Below are positions 48,024-61,054 of a stretch of DNA of 64,000 nt, one piece after another. The position numbers were made by a program, and so were the translations under genes. The notes beneath the pieces were generated by a model. It was not told the origin of the DNA. It saw only the letters and a list, made by a program, of their open reading frames with translations, and ran no database searches. Source of the stretch: Cadophora sp. MPI-SDFR-AT-0126. Taxonomy: Eukaryota; Ascomycota; Leotiomycetes; Helotiales; Ploettnerulaceae. Where the stretch lies: the NCBI GenBank assembly GCA_020747065.1, contig JAGMVK010000002.1:1736001-1800000 (forward strand), in the 5' to 3' direction. Each line of letters begins with the position of its first letter. The stretch's first letter is position 1.

Positions 48024-49571
48024 GGTGAATGTGTGCTTCAAGCTACGGAGGTAAGTGACAAAAATAGATGCGTAAGGAGGAGGAGCTCTCAAGCACAATG
48101 ATTTCGAAGAAACTCAATCGAAGAGGAGAATCAAGTAAAGTAGATAGCCTTCACAGACAAAGGTGATCATGGATGCACGGATGTATCCAAACTCAAAGGG
48201 AGAGACGGGGAGTCTTGTAGATTCCTTTCGTCTCTTGACACAGATGGGGAGAATGCGTGGGACTTTATGTGAAGAGCGCACCTTAATATAAAGAGAAGAC
48301 AAGACGGGTAGTAGCAGAGCGAGTATCGGCAGCAGGTGGGCCTCTGCTAATGGAAATCGCAGCGGTTAGATCCAGGACTGGAGCATGATAAGGTTCCTAG
48401 AGTGGGATTGGACTGGGACAGGTCAAGTTCCGGAGTACTACTGGTAGTCCGGCGAATATCCTGTCACTTGTGTGCATCTCGTTGCTATCCCATATGGCTC
48501 GGAAGTTCTGAGAGAGACGTGGAGCTTTGGAAGTGGAAATCGAAGTGGGGGACGGGGACCATACTGTCTAGGACTAAGTACTAGTTCGAGTCTAGGTTTT
48601 GGTGTAGTCTGGCCGAAGTTGAAATGACTCTGATGGAATGAAGTCCTTACCATCCTCGGCATCCATTCGGGATAATACGACTCGCTCACACTCACACTCT
48701 CTCAGTTCTCACTCACTCACCAGTCACTCATCACTTACATGCTCTTGGCCGTCCGGCAAGGACCAGGACAAGGACATGGACGTCGAGATCGTGAGAGTCG
48801 TCTGCCCAGCCCAGTCCTCCCTCCCCCACGATGCATCTCTCTTCCACCGCCGCTGCACCACCAGTCGAAAGGCCAGTCTTCCCGCTAGATCTTTGCTTGT
48901 GCCATCCAGACCCCTTGCTCCCTCCCCTCGGCACGGGAAGCGAAGCGAAGGGCAAACGCCTGCCAAAGCCATGCCCGTTATCCAGATCCTGGTGAGATCT
49001 GTAGGTACGCAACCGAGCGCCGTTACACCTCACAGATCCCTACCCTGCCCTGCCTACTCTTTCTCCCTTGTCCTTCCCTCCTACAGTACGTACTATGTAT
49101 GTCCTGGCCGGCGTCCAGGAAATGAGATGAAGAAATGAAGACATGCTGGGCGGCCACATGTGCTGCCGTCCCGAAATGCATCACATCACATTGCATCGCA
49201 TGCCTCATGCTATCCTGAATCAAGTGGCCACAGCACCGACGGTGTGCTCGGCTTTGTCGAACCTTGGGCGCCAACCTTGGATAATCGTCTACTTCTCCTC
49301 CAGACCGCCTGGTGCATGCTTCGAGCTTGAGGCCGATGTGTGCTTCTATTACCCGGATACAGAGCGCACACATAGCTGTTGACGTAAATTTCTACAATTC
49401 GGACCCCACTTACCGATGTTAGCTCTCGGTGCCGATTCGAACACATGACTGATGGGAGAGCGTTCAAAGACAGAGTGGACGGGAGCATTGTGATCTAGAT
49501 CCTAGGCCGATAGATAGAAAGAATCACATCAGATTCCCTAGTCGATGCGGTCGGCCATGTCGTATTCCTCC

Positions 49572-49590
49572 CGCTCGCTCGCTCGCTCGC
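49572..49590. repeat. (CGCT)n microsatellite
   Basis: Four and three-quarter copies of CGCT; same unit as at 3856-3871. Confidence 0.85.
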
Positions 49591-52205
49591 CTGCCCGTCA
49601 TCTTCAACGGTTCTCTCGGGAATCGATTTGATCAGATTCGCCGCTTCTTTAGGGCTTGCTTGGCCAATCCGATGTTGGGATCCCATGCAGCGGCAGCAGA
49701 TCGATGCAGCCAGTACAAGGGCCGCCAGGGCCATGCGACATTAACTGTTCTGTACTGTACTCCCTACATATGAGGCAGCTGGCCGAAAAGTCATTCTCCT
49801 CTGCTCCCTTACTGCCGTCGACGCGCTGCTAAACGTTCCATTCTTGGATGGTTGCAAAAGACGGAGGCATGGGAAGCAAAGTCAATTGCGGACTGGCCAC
49901 TCTGATCATCCCATTATGCGGCGGTTCGTCGCATCCAGCCCCATGTGTTTCTGGTATCCAAGGATTTCTTTGTTTTGACGGCAAGACCCTGGACAGTCGA
50001 CTACCGAGGGTGTGCACCAGTGAGGGGTAAGCTTGTGCTGGCTGAATAGCTGCTGGCCGTGGGCACGGCAGTACAAGTACCAAGTCTCTCCGAAGCCCTC
50101 AGAGATCGACTGAAGGGAAATGCTATGATATAACCATTTCATTACTCGCGTCCAGGTGGCCAAACAATACTTGTACTTGTTGGCTTTTCAAATTCTCATC
50201 CCATCTTCTCTGATCACACCACGATGCTCACAGTACAGTAGTGTCTCTGCTCTGATGTATCAAGGTATCATCACGCGCACAAGCCGGCACCTGCATGGGG
50301 TGATGGCCATGAAAAAGCTGGAAGGCTTGACTGTGGTTGGTACCTTGCTTTGCTTGGTTCAGACCTCTTACCTCGAGCTAAGCCGACAAGAAAAGGAACA
50401 CACCTGGGCCGGGACATGACAATATTCTTCCCGTGAGCAAAAAACTTCCAGCGGCAGTAGTGTGCAGGAAGTTTCGTCTTATTCCAGCAATCAGCGAGCA
50501 CAAGCAGTTATTCAAAGTTTTCCCCCCTGACCCCTTCGAATTTTCAGTGTTCGCATCCCTGGGCGGCGTCAAATCTCTGGCCATTAGTGCCTGTAGGGTT
50601 TCTTCTGGACCGCCTTGAAGCCGAGAACCGACTGCCATTGATGCCGAATTTCAGCTTTCGGCATCCCGATCTCTCCCAACTTCCAGCCGAAATGTCTATG
50701 GGAAGCCGCGGTGCGATAATTTGTCTGTTACCGAAGTCTTACAGAATGTTAAACCATACAGAATTCTGCTCAGAATAGGCTATCAACCCTTGTTCTACGT
50801 AGCCCCAAAAGATCTGCTCCTTCGAAAACAATTCATCCATACTTCCGGGAAGCGAAACTGGGATTCCGGTGGCGGAATGACAAAGTTCCGCAGTTCATTG
50901 GGAGAGGGGTCTCCTGACTGTCATTGGATTGCTGTGCGAATCGTACATGCTTTCTCGAGCAGGGACTTCGCGGACCTACGCTGTGACATTGAAGTGGCCG
51001 TTATGTGAAGCTGGACCTTTCTGACGCAAGGGCCATTCCATTAGTGACCTGATATGTCGAATTCTCTACACCTGTCTCACCCAGCTGCATCGACCCCTAC
51101 ATCGCTATTTTTTTTGTTTCGACAGGACGGATGAAGTTTAACTTTGTGCGACATGTATATGGGTGCACAACATTTCGATTGCTTCTCTGTTATATGAATA
51201 ACTGATCTCATTTGGACATGTACAGCCTGGATACGGCTACGGGTAACGAGTGCCGAGTTGTGTAGCAATGTCGAGGCTACTTCGTCTCCAGTGACATGAT
51301 AAACACGCCATTCGAATTTGCTACGACGGAGCCTCTTGGGTATTACATTTATCGACCCTAATCTAAACATTTCTTGATCTGCATATGCTCGCCTCGGCAC
51401 TGTGTCGTTCTCACGTCAAGGTTGACCACTGAATCTGGGGTAGAGTCGAAGACTTTCTCGGCAACCATCTCGGCAAATTATCAACTACAACACACGGCAT
51501 TCAACAATTCAATCAAGACGCATAGGGCGTGCAGAAGGAAGAGGAGTATGGACTTACACCGGCTGCGTGCCTCAGGCCATTTATGGTATTTTTTTCAAGT
51601 GCGCAAACCGCCTTCTGCCTGAATGTGGACGCGGACTTGCAGTCTGGAAATCGCAACATGACAAACTGCGGCGAGCCGAGCCTTCTACATCTTTGGCGGC
51701 TAGGGATTTGATTAACACTCGCCAGTTCACGACTTCAAGGCGTTTCGTGAACTCTGTTAAGTCCGAAAATATATAGAAGCCCACCAAAGAATATCCATAA
51801 AAGTATCGATCTCATTCGCTCCAAACCAAGGAAAAACCCGCTTATTTGATTGGTGGCCCTGGGACAAGCATCGATACAAACACTGGCTCGGCCGAGAGAC
51901 TCAATTGACTTGTTAGATCCATTGCTCCGGCCCGTGACACCATGCAGGAGTGATGTGACTTACAAAGCCAGAGAAGGGAAGGGCGCTTCAAGGACCATGA
52001 CGCCAAAAGCGAAGACGTGGGGGTTGGAGTCTATTCCGTAACAAGTGAACCGAGCGCCTGGCACCAACAGACCGACTTTCCGTCCTGTGAAATGGTCAAT
52101 TTTCATATGACGTTGTTACTTGGGACAAAGGAAGTCCAAGAGTCGGTTGTGTTGGCAGACACAGCATCAGCTAGTTAGGTATAACAGCTGTTCTGGGAAT
52201 GTTGT

Positions 52206-52228
52206 GCCAATACTGGGTCAGTATTGGC
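52206..52228. repeat. 10-bp inverted repeat with 3-bp spacer, CCAAT on both arms
   Basis: GCCAATACTG-GGT-CAGTATTGGC: perfect arms, each carrying a CCAAT pentamer in opposite orientation. It could be a paired CBF/HAP-type site or a hairpin. No adjacent start codon explains it. Confidence 0.45.
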
Positions 52229-52677
52229 CACATTTGGAAGAGTAGAAGGGCAGATCACAAAGTGAACCGTAGCAAGTGTCGAATGCAAAAGCGGCAGAAA
52301 ATATAGGAAATCCCAAACCATGCCGTGCGGTATCTTATTCTTGACCATGCACAGAAAGTGAGTAAGCGTATCGATCGATTGCTACACCTACAAACATAAA
52401 GCACAGCAGACCAAACCAACCGTACCAACCACCCCAGAAGACAACGAGTTCCATTACTCCATGCAAATTTTGTTACAAACTGTGGCCGTAAGAAACAACC
52501 GTCAGATGACCACCTTCGCTATGCAGTATCGTGGCAGAGAAATAGAGACTGTAATGAAGACTTCCCAGGCCCATCTACCGCAGGAAGTTTCTAGGAGACA
52601 AACCAATGCCAATTTTTGTAATAAAAAGCACGCACGCACACATAACAGAGACACAAAATCACGCGGTACAGGGTAAA

Positions 52678-54801
52678 TCATTGTTGGCCGGCTCCAGCAG
52701 CGGTCACACCAGTAGCAGCAGGAGCATGATAAGAACCAATACTTTGGAAACCTCTGTGATAATCATTAGCCAATACTTGTCATGAAAAATTTCGAGTAAC
52801 ATACCTAGTAAGATCAAAGCCTTGATCCTCCTCCTCGATTTCCTCGTGTTCTTCCTGCTTTACAGGTAAAGCGTTTCGGGTAGGGCTTGCGGCAGATGAT
52901 CGGGGGACTGGCGCAGGGCTGCTGCTTGGAGGGAGCGCAGGACCGCCAGCCGAGCCTTTAACAGGACTCAAATCAAACGACGGTCCCTTCATTGGCGTGT
53001 TGCCGATGTCCGCGTATTTCCAAAAGGGAGCTGGAGAACTGGTTGGCATATGTTGACTCGGTCGTTGAGCTGTGCTTGGAGGAGCAAGACGGGGATGAAC
53101 ACGATGAGGAGCGGGGGTTACGAACGAGCTTTCTTCATGCACCATAGAAGACGGAAGAGTAGGTGGAGATCCAGGAGTATCATCAGAAAGACCAAACGAA
53201 TTCCCCTGCTGTCTCTTGTGGCGTGGGAGCGGACTTCCATCGCCAGGAACATCCTCCATCGATCGTGATAGTTGTCCTCCTCGGTCGGGTGTTTGTTGGG
53301 GATCGTTTGACTTGAACGAGCTTAAGCCAGGCGAGGCAGGAGAGGGCTTCAACTTTTGAGTTGAATCCTTGGGGATTCGAGCAACAAAAGCAGCTGGTGA
53401 ACCAGTGCCAGGTGAGCCTCGGTGTCCTCCTCGACCGCCTCGGAAACAGCTTCTCGCCATATCGTCGCGCATCTCAGGTACTATATGCCACTTCATACCC
53501 TTGCCAGGCTCATCGGTTTCGCGAGCTACCTTAGCGAAGGCCTTGTTCAGAGATAGATTGTGGCGAATAGAATTCTACGGAAAAATCAGCAAGCCAATAA
53601 ACATTGATATTTGACGTCTCGAACTCACCTGCCATCCACTAGGAAGCTGCTGGCGATAATATGCATACTTATCCGTGATGTAGTTGTAGATACCAGCGAG
53701 CGTGAGCTTTTCGCTTTCGGCTTGCAGAATAGCCTGGCTGATCAATTGAGCGTAACTGTATGAGGGTTTCAAATGGCCATTGGCATCGAGACTGTAGTCA
53801 ATATCTTCAGAATTCATGAGCATAGTCCCGCCAGGATATCCGGGAGACTTCCCTAATGAGTAGGAAGCCTTACTTCTCGCACTGATGGGAGTTCCTGGGC
53901 GTCGGTAATTAGGAGGTGCGGGGGCTATTGGCATTTGGCCATTCGAGGGCATCTGGAGGTGTCCGGAGGTGGATGAACCGTTGGATCCATCTTGCGTCTT
54001 GTCATCATCCACCACCTGGATCAGACCGGCTCTCTGTAGATACCTATCGTGGACCTGTAGTGTTCCATTAGGTGTAGGCATAACCCACATCATCTCGACG
54101 CCACCAATCTCAATGACTTCTCCATTAACCAAGATGTGTCGGTCTCCTCTACGAAGATTTGCATTGTCAATCTTGACACCGTTGCGGCCTTGAACAAGTA
54201 AAATCCAACTCTCAGTCTCGCTGTCGTAGTATATCTCGGAATGGGAACGGGAGACAACCTTATTCGGACCAAGATCTATGTGTATAGTGTTCTCCTTGGG
54301 AGGAGCTGTTGCCGATTGGCCAGCACCTTCACCCGATGGTGCTGCTGGGTCTCCCTCTGGTGGTCGGCCGATGGTAACTTTCACTACAGTGACATAGAAA
54401 GACCAGTCCTTACCAGCCAGCTTGGCATAAGCTGTAACAGATTGATTCGGGGCTTCCTTGAACTTGTCATTGGAATGATCCTTCGCAACCTGAACGAATC
54501 GAGGAGGCATGGCGAGGAAGGGGATAACAGTCTCAATTAACTTGTCGTCATCCATGGGAATGTCGGCGCGGTTGGTAGGAAGTGGCTCTGGTTCCTCCTG
54601 CTTGGGTTCTGGAGCAGGCTCCTCAACTGTTTCTTCGACCTTTAATACCATCAGAATTGGTATTGAGTATGCGCGGGTATCTCGACTCACCTTGTCCTTC
54701 TTTCTTCGCTTTGCGGGGCGGGAGGGGGAGGAGTCGGGAACCTCGACATCTTTGTTGACTTCCTTGCGGGCGCGCGCCGAGCGCTTCGTAGAGACAGGCA
54801 T
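52678..54801 (-). CDS. FKH2: FHA-forkhead transcription factor (Fkh1/Fkh2 type)
   Basis: A nuclear cell-cycle regulator of 655 residues from exons 54801-54691, 54639-53629, 53574-52805 and 52753-52678. An FHA phosphopeptide-binding domain lies at about 108-222, with [13 protein letters not shown] and [10 protein letters not shown] forkhead winged-helix domain lies at about 328-415 ([38 protein letters not shown]). Intron 2 falls inside recognition helix 3, so GWQ joins [13 protein letters not shown] only after splicing. The FHA-plus-forkhead order is that of yeast Fkh1/Fkh2, which drive mitotic gene expression. The N-terminus has an NLS-like KRRKKDK. The C-terminus is Pro/Ser-rich with an acidic patch ([10 protein letters not shown]) and ends [10 protein letters not shown]. 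Intron 1 is 51 nt, a multiple of three without a stop. Whether it equals Fkh1 or Fkh2 is uncertain; many filamentous fungi have a single gene. Confidence 0.93.
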
Positions 54802-56474
54802 CGTGTCGGTGGGGCCTTCTGTGCAGATAGAGGAGCTGGATGAGGATCTGGAATTAGTACGGCACGTCAGTGTCTTGTGGGAAGGCAGAATGGACGTGGG
54901 AGAACAGGTTGCGACAAGGTGTTCATTCTTTGGGTGGACGAACCTCGATGGACAGCGCGAGCGAGCTCGAGGTTATTTATGAGTACGCTGCAGACAGTAG
55001 CAACCAATGGCCCGATGAATGCTGCGGTGAAAGCTGTGATTGTGATCGTGGTCGGTGCTGAGGTCTTTATTTGCGGCTTGGTAGTTCACGATTGCCGCGA
55101 CGAGGTGTTTGCTTCGCGTCTCGCTATCGTCCTATGACAAGCTTTATCATAGAGAGAACGGGACCTGGGTGGGGGACTCGCAAATGTGTAGAGCTTTTCG
55201 CAGGAGTCGCAGGCGTAGGAAGGCTTGAGGATTGTCGTATCGAGGTAGCGCTCTCCTGGGAATGGCGCGATGCAAGGCGGCTCCGACAAATTCTGTGGTG
55301 AGTGAGTATTGATTGATTTTGATCTCAAGCGGCGAGACGAGGGTTTCCAGTCCGGCTAGCCCCTTAGCGTGATTTTCATTGGTTCACTTCGCAAGAACAA
55401 CAGTCATCGTCATAGGCCTTTACGGAGAATAAATGCTTTTATAACATACATTTGTAAGCCGCAGGCCATTCCACAAAAGTCCTCAGCGCTCATACACATT
55501 TCCATTCCTGGATCCTGCATGATTCTGGTCTTCTGCATTTGCTGATGCCTGCCCTGCCCTGCCTTGCAGCAGGCCCATCTTGCCAAGCCATCGCTTGGAC
55601 CACGTGATGACGGGGCAACAATATTGACATTCGGCTTTTGCCCTCGGTGTGTTTTCCAAATTTCGGGAGTTCGTGGACTTAGCGTGGAGTTGAGGCAGTT
55701 TTGGCGGGGATATGTCGTCAAATGGTGTCCACAAATTGCGGTCTAAATCTAGTAGCTTTGGTGACTTGTTTTCAATGTACTTTTCTAGGCTAGTGTAGCA
55801 TTGTTTTCTTCCATGGGCCGAGGGCTGTGACCTTTTCACAACGACTACGAATTGCAGCACTAAAGGGGGAATCTCTCCAAAGGGAAAAAGACTCAAATAT
55901 CTCATGTGCTGCTAAAATTTGCTTAGCATAATCCCCAAAAACTCAAATGATGGGTTACAGTTACATCTACGATAAAACTTGATGATGCCATTCCTCAATC
56001 TCGGGACTATCCTAACAAAGGCCAAATATATAACACGGACAGCTTTATGAGAGCTTAATCTACTCCGATGTGCTATAGTAAGCAAGACACAGTAAGCTAG
56101 GACGATTGCAAGCCGCGTTTCCACAAGTCCTTTCGCTTACGCATGATTCAGGCAATGTTGCTGTCCTATCAGCAGGGCATTGACATGAGGAGGGAGATGT
56201 CTATTTAATTACAGCTATGCTAATTATCCAACATGGCACCTATACTACAGGAACACAAGCTCTTGCTCATCAGTCGTGAGAGTGGATACCAAAATTCTCG
56301 TGTGGTGTACACACAAACGTACATATAAAGTACAACCGCCAAACAGTATTGAGTACAATACAAACCATCTAACAAAGCTCCTGAAAAGAGCTCATGCGCC
56401 GCCCAAATGCTTCCTGCCTACCTGCCCTTGGATTTTCTTCCCCGCCCCCCAACCTATTTCATGCATTTGTTTTT
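54802..56474. other. Region between the forkhead start and the CLU1 3' end
   Basis: Promoter and leader of the forkhead gene lie at its left; the 3' UTR of CLU1 at its right. A minus frame at 55905-55483 (140 codons, ATG start) looks partly protein-like (SLEKYIENKSPKLLDLDRNL) but has no domain and no splice partner. It is not called. Confidence 0.4.
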
Positions 56475-59400
56475 CTATGATACAGGAGCACTGGAACCGC
56501 CGCGTCGCTTGGGATTGGTATTGCGGCCAGGGCGCTTCTTTGCTGTGCTGGTCTTCGAGTCGCCTTCGATGAATTTGAGCAGCTCGTCAATGCTACGAGA
56601 GTCGAGTCCTTTGTGAGGATCGCGACCAGAAGTAGCTTCGGCAGTCTGGCCGACCTGAGGTTGAGGTCGAGTTCGACCAAGGGTTACACGCGGTGAGACT
56701 TGAATCCCTGCACGGAGACGGCGGGCCTCAACGTCTTTCTCGTGTTTGGCGATAGAGACGGCATTTTGAGTTAGCTGCTCCAGCCAGCTCTCGGCCTCCT
56801 TAGTGTTCTTATCGGTGGGGCCGAGGGCAGTAAGGAAGATGTTATATGATTGACGCATACGGTTCACGGCAGCCTTGGGGTCTTGGTCGAGAGCAAGAGC
56901 TTGAGCAAGCTGGAAAAGGAGGGTTGCAGCGTTGATAGAGTCCTTACCAAAGACGGACTCGCAGACTGCCAGCGAGGCCTCAAACCACAGACGAGACTCG
57001 TGATACTCCTTTAGATGTTGAAGCATGACAGCTGCATTGTTGATTGTGGTGATGGAATCGGGATGATTAGGACCATAGATGACTTTCCAGAGTTCCAGTG
57101 CGTGCTTGATGTAAATCAAAGCTTGCTTGGTATCGCCATTGGCGTGACCGAAAAGTCCCAAGTTGAGATAGCTTAAGAGAGTCTCTGCGTTGTCAATACC
57201 GAGTGTCCTCTCGGAAACTATGACAGCTTTGCGAGCAAGCTCCACAGCAGCCTCCTTCTCTTCCAATTGGTAATACAGCATCGACAAGGTGTTGTAAACC
57301 CGAGCGACTTCAGGATGAATGATGCCATAGATTTGCTCATGTAAAGAAAGAGATTCGAGCAGTAAGTCTTGACCGAGTTTCTTCTGGTTCTGCATGATTG
57401 ATATCCGACCAGCCTCAAGGGCTTCCTCTGCGAGCGAGCTTCGAGGCGATGCTTCCTTGATCACCGGCACGATATTGACAATATCGTCTGGCACAAAGGT
57501 ATGAGGTGTTGATAATTTTACCGAGGCAACAGAAGCAGGGGACCCATCACGGGTCTTCTTCTTCTTCTTGCTAGTCTTCTCGCCACTTGGAGCATTGTCT
57601 TTGCCGTACCCATTTGCAGCAGATTCGACAGCGCCGTTGGTTGTTGGTCGAGGAGTGAAATGGTAATCTTTCAACTGAAGCTGCAACCCAAGCTTCAACG
57701 ATATTTCTCGCAGGAGCTGGACTGGCTTGATATTGGCAATCCAAGAATCTCCGATGGCGTATTGATAACGTCTGAGAATCTCGCCTTCGATTTCCTGTCG
57801 CAAGCTCTCGGGAGACACCTTTTGGAAGTCTAATGTGATTTCTTGGTAGAGTGCAACCATGCTTTCGTCAATGTCTGCCTTTGGCTTTGAGTTTAGACCG
57901 GTCCCAAGCAAACAGTTGAGCAGATGAGCGATGCAAGAAGCAGTCAAAGGCGTAGGCAGGTATCGAAGATATTTGCTGGCTACGTGCTTGAAAGCTCTCG
58001 AGATCATCTCTTGCAAAGTAAGCGCTCGCAGACATTCAAGTCTCTTGCCCTCGGCGAGCCCAGCAAGCTTACCCAAGTATCTTATGTTGATACCTCTCTT
58101 GTGCAAAAGTCGGCTCAATGACTGACCATCCATTGGAAAGCCGACATCGCCCTCCTTCAGATCGCTTATCAACTCTGGAAGCACAATTGCGCGGAGAAAC
58201 TCGCATGCAAGTCTGACATCTTGCTCATCCTTGGCTAACTCTTCTTTATCGGATTCAGTCTCTGCCACCTGGCCGCTGAACGCGTCAGGATTTAGAGAGA
58301 AGCTGAAGTTGGAGATATCAATGCGCTCCTTATCAAAGTCGGGAGTCTCTTCTGTTGTTGCAACAGTTTTCTCTTCCTCCGGTGCATGCTTCGAAGCATC
58401 CTCACCACTCTCGATTTTGGTTGTCTTAGCGTCTGACTTTTCAGGTTGAGCAGCACGTCGCTTCTCCAATTCTCCATTGACCCATTCCCGCAATTTCGAT
58501 TTTGAGTAAGCCTCAACAAGCTCGGGTCTCAAGACAGTCATCCTATGAGGGTACGCATTCTTGCTTGCTCCATTGACTTGCTCAGGACTGCCGATAGCAG
58601 TTCCAAATTCCTCCATCCAAGAAATATCCAGAGGTGTGATTCTGTATAGATCAAGAACATACTTCCGGCCATCTGTGCCAAGCAAGCCCTTGGTTTCCAC
58701 GCTGCCCTCAAGAACGTGCTTCTTACCAGCCTTGTCCCAGACCGCATGTTTTTTGACCTTCAAGGCCTTTGAAAGCTTTTCAAAAACAGGCACGAATCGT
58801 TCGTCAGAAGCCACGACTTCTTTTCCGTCGACCGCGCCATAATCGATCTGGTTCTCTCCAGGATCTCGTTGCTTGAAAATGCCAGGAACGATGCTCTGGC
58901 CCACCAAGCGCTTGCCCATGTAGTCGATGACGACTGTGCCGGGAGTGAAGAGTCCTTCAATATCCAGTTGATTGACCATTCGAACACCCATAACGTCCTT
59001 GCCTGTGGCAACTCTGGCAGCTTCGTCTCCGCCTTCAGACGCAAATGTGCCCACTCCATCTGCACCAAAGGAGAAGAATACATTGTTGTACACAAATATT
59101 TGAGCGTCTCTTCCCTCGGTGGGGTTCAGAGGGGCAACTTCCCCTCGAGCAACAAGGATAGCGCCTCTAGCAGCAGCCTCATTATAATCAGCAAAGAGCT
59201 TTGAGGTCAATCTTTCCCGGAAGACACGATCCTGAACAGTCTCCTTCGGCAATTCTCTTGTGGATTGAAATTCCTCATTCCAATCTCTTAAGGTTTCCGT
59301 ATTCTCGATTCCCGAAATCAAGTAGCTCTCTTGTGTCCGAGTGATATCTGGCTGATGCGTAAGGAGAGGAGACATTGAGTTTGGTACTATCCAGGGGCTC

Positions 59401-60553
59401 GCAGGAGTCGCATTTGTTATCTGAAAGGTCCCAAGCGGTTCCTTCATGTTGTTGTATTCTTGGAGCTTCTTGAATGACGTATCGAATGCTGGAGAAATTT
59501 CCGAGAGTAAGTTTAGCAGTGAGTGTGCCGCGTGGGCTTTTGGGGCACCTCGCGGAAAGGGGTCGAACTTGGCATTCGAAGACTTATTCACGAAAAATCC
59601 AGAGATGTGAGATGTGATCTGGTACTGCTCTCCCTCATTGGTTGTTACCTGAAGGTACAGCAAGTGACCCTTCTGTCTCAAGTGATATGGAGGAGGGTTC
59701 CAAGGAGACACGGATATTGACTTGATGGTCTTGGGAGCTGTCTCTTGGGCTTGTGGCAAGAGGTTCGAAAGTACACCAGGAGCGTCAAAATCGTATCCCG
59801 TCATTGGGTGGGCAGGTGCAGCATCTGCTGAGTTCTCGCTGGCCGTGACAGAGTCGTGAAGCGAAAGACCCGACAACACGCCATGTAATGTGTCCGTTCG
59901 ATCCCCGGCTGCACCAATGAGCTCTCTTACTCTAACAACATGTAATCTGGCCTCCTTCTCTGTGTATGGATCCTCGACTAGAGTCAATTCGGAATCGGAC
60001 GTCAGGCCATCGACTTCGGACAGCTGAATGAAGTCGTTGATTCGTTGTCCCTTGTGCTCGAGATGGAAACACGAGTATTGGAAAGTCCCTGGTGTCTCAA
60101 TGACCGATTGGCGTACATCATGAATCGCCTCTTGCGATGAGACCTGACCTTGTAAGTACTGTACGCGAGCTTCTAACAGAATGCCATACCATGATCTGGA
60201 TCTTTTTGGGATCATGAGGGAGGTTGACAGTCAGTTGAAAGATAGCTAAGAGCATTTCAGCACAGTCTCCTTATATCCCACCAAGATTCTATTCTAAGGT
60301 ATGATCTGGGTCCGTACTTTCGACTTGTTCCTCTCCTTCAGCCTCTCCATTGGTTGTCGCATGTTCGAGGTCCGTTGTCGTGTTAGAGCTGTCTGCAGAC
60401 CCGGCTGGAGTTTCTAATGGCGAGACAAGTTAGTCCAATGTAAGTGTACAATGTGGGCGAGGCTCAAGATCAATTGAAACTTTCCCTCATGGTGTCGACT
60501 TCATCAATTGACTTACCAGAGGCAACTGTCTTTGCGTCATTGTCATTTGCCAT
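56475..60553 (-). CDS. CLU1: Clustered mitochondria protein (Clu1/CluA/CLUH)
   Basis: A cytosolic protein of 1285 residues that keeps mitochondria dispersed; in animals the homologue binds mRNAs for mitochondrial proteins, and in yeast it co-purifies with eIF3. Exons are 60553-60517, 60413-60318, 60245-60190 and 60143-56475. The short first exons assemble the expected ubiquitin-like N-terminus (IFQLTVNLPHDPKKIQIMV, then SSQEAIHDVRQS and FHLEHKGQRINDF). The Clu domain lies at about 370-620 (RDWNEEFQSTREL, FADYNEAAARGA, GIFKQRDPGENQIDYG). A central eIF3-p135-like region follows (about 700-900). TPR-like repeats come next (about 1000-1170; LGIDNAETLLSYLNLGLFGH, NHPDSITTINNAAVMLQHL). A basic tail (AKKRPGRNTNPKRRGG) ends it. 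Introns are 103, 72 and 46 nt. Length fits the family. It is head-to-head with the 948-residue gene across 501 bp. Confidence 0.97.
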
Positions 60554-61054
60554 GTTGATGAAGAGCTCAAGGATAAAGTACAGTCAGTACAGCAGTGCCA
60601 AAAGAAAACCCAGATGTATGCAGGCAAAGGAGAGACAATTAGTGTTGGTACAAGAAATCGATAGAATGGTTATTGGAAAGAGAAGATACTTTTCAGGAGA
60701 GACGCATTTCCGTAGGGATCAAAAAAATTCGAGATGCACGGGACGCTTCGGAGCCCGGCAAAACAGCCTTGCGGAACGACCAATCGGCACAAAGCCAATA
60801 CCTGCGGTTTGTTTATTATTTACAGCATGACCCGGCCCAACGGGACTAAACTTCAACAAATGAATCTCATCAGACTTGGCCACTTATCACTTTGCTCCTT
60901 ACAATCCGAATTTACAGCTTGCATTGCTCTTTCTCAAATGCTTATAGATTGTGCTTGTTGGACATTGCCATCCCTTGTTAAATAATCAGTAAAGTAAGTC
61001 GTCCCTGTCCGAGTCAGAGCATCGCTTTGTTTACATTCTGGAAGGAAGTCCAGT
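60554..61054. promoter_or_regulatory. Bidirectional promoter between CLU1 and the 948-residue gene
   Basis: 501 bp between divergent start codons. Two CCAAT pentamers lie in the same orientation 15 bp apart (60780-60784 and 60795-60799), a usual arrangement for CCAAT-binding complex sites. Shared regulation of the pair is possible but not shown. Confidence 0.5.

Larger units (their letters stand above)
48024..52677. other. 4.7-kb region without a confident gene
   Basis: Upstream of the aminotransferase and downstream of the forkhead gene. A plus frame at 48638-49138 is Ser/His/Pro-rich and looks like translated simple sequence. Other frames are below 120 codons and contested. A (CGCT) tract lies at 49572-49590 and a CCAAT-containing inverted repeat at 52206-52228. 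No tRNA was found: a TTCGAAT at 49433-49439 (minus) lacks a paired T stem. Confidence 0.45.

Noticed and set aside
48638..49138. Plus-strand frame of 166 codons
   Set aside because: It does not start well, is rich in Ser/His/Pro from simple CTCA-type repeats, is opposed by another frame and has no motif.
49400..49500. Possible tRNA on the minus strand (TTCGAAT loop near 49433)
   Set aside because: The bases flanking the loop do not pair into a 5-bp T stem, and no acceptor or anticodon stem could be found.
55483..55905. Minus-strand frame of 140 codons upstream of the forkhead gene
   Set aside because: Partly protein-like, but with no recognisable family, no conserved motif and no link to a neighbouring exon. 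Kept as a note only.
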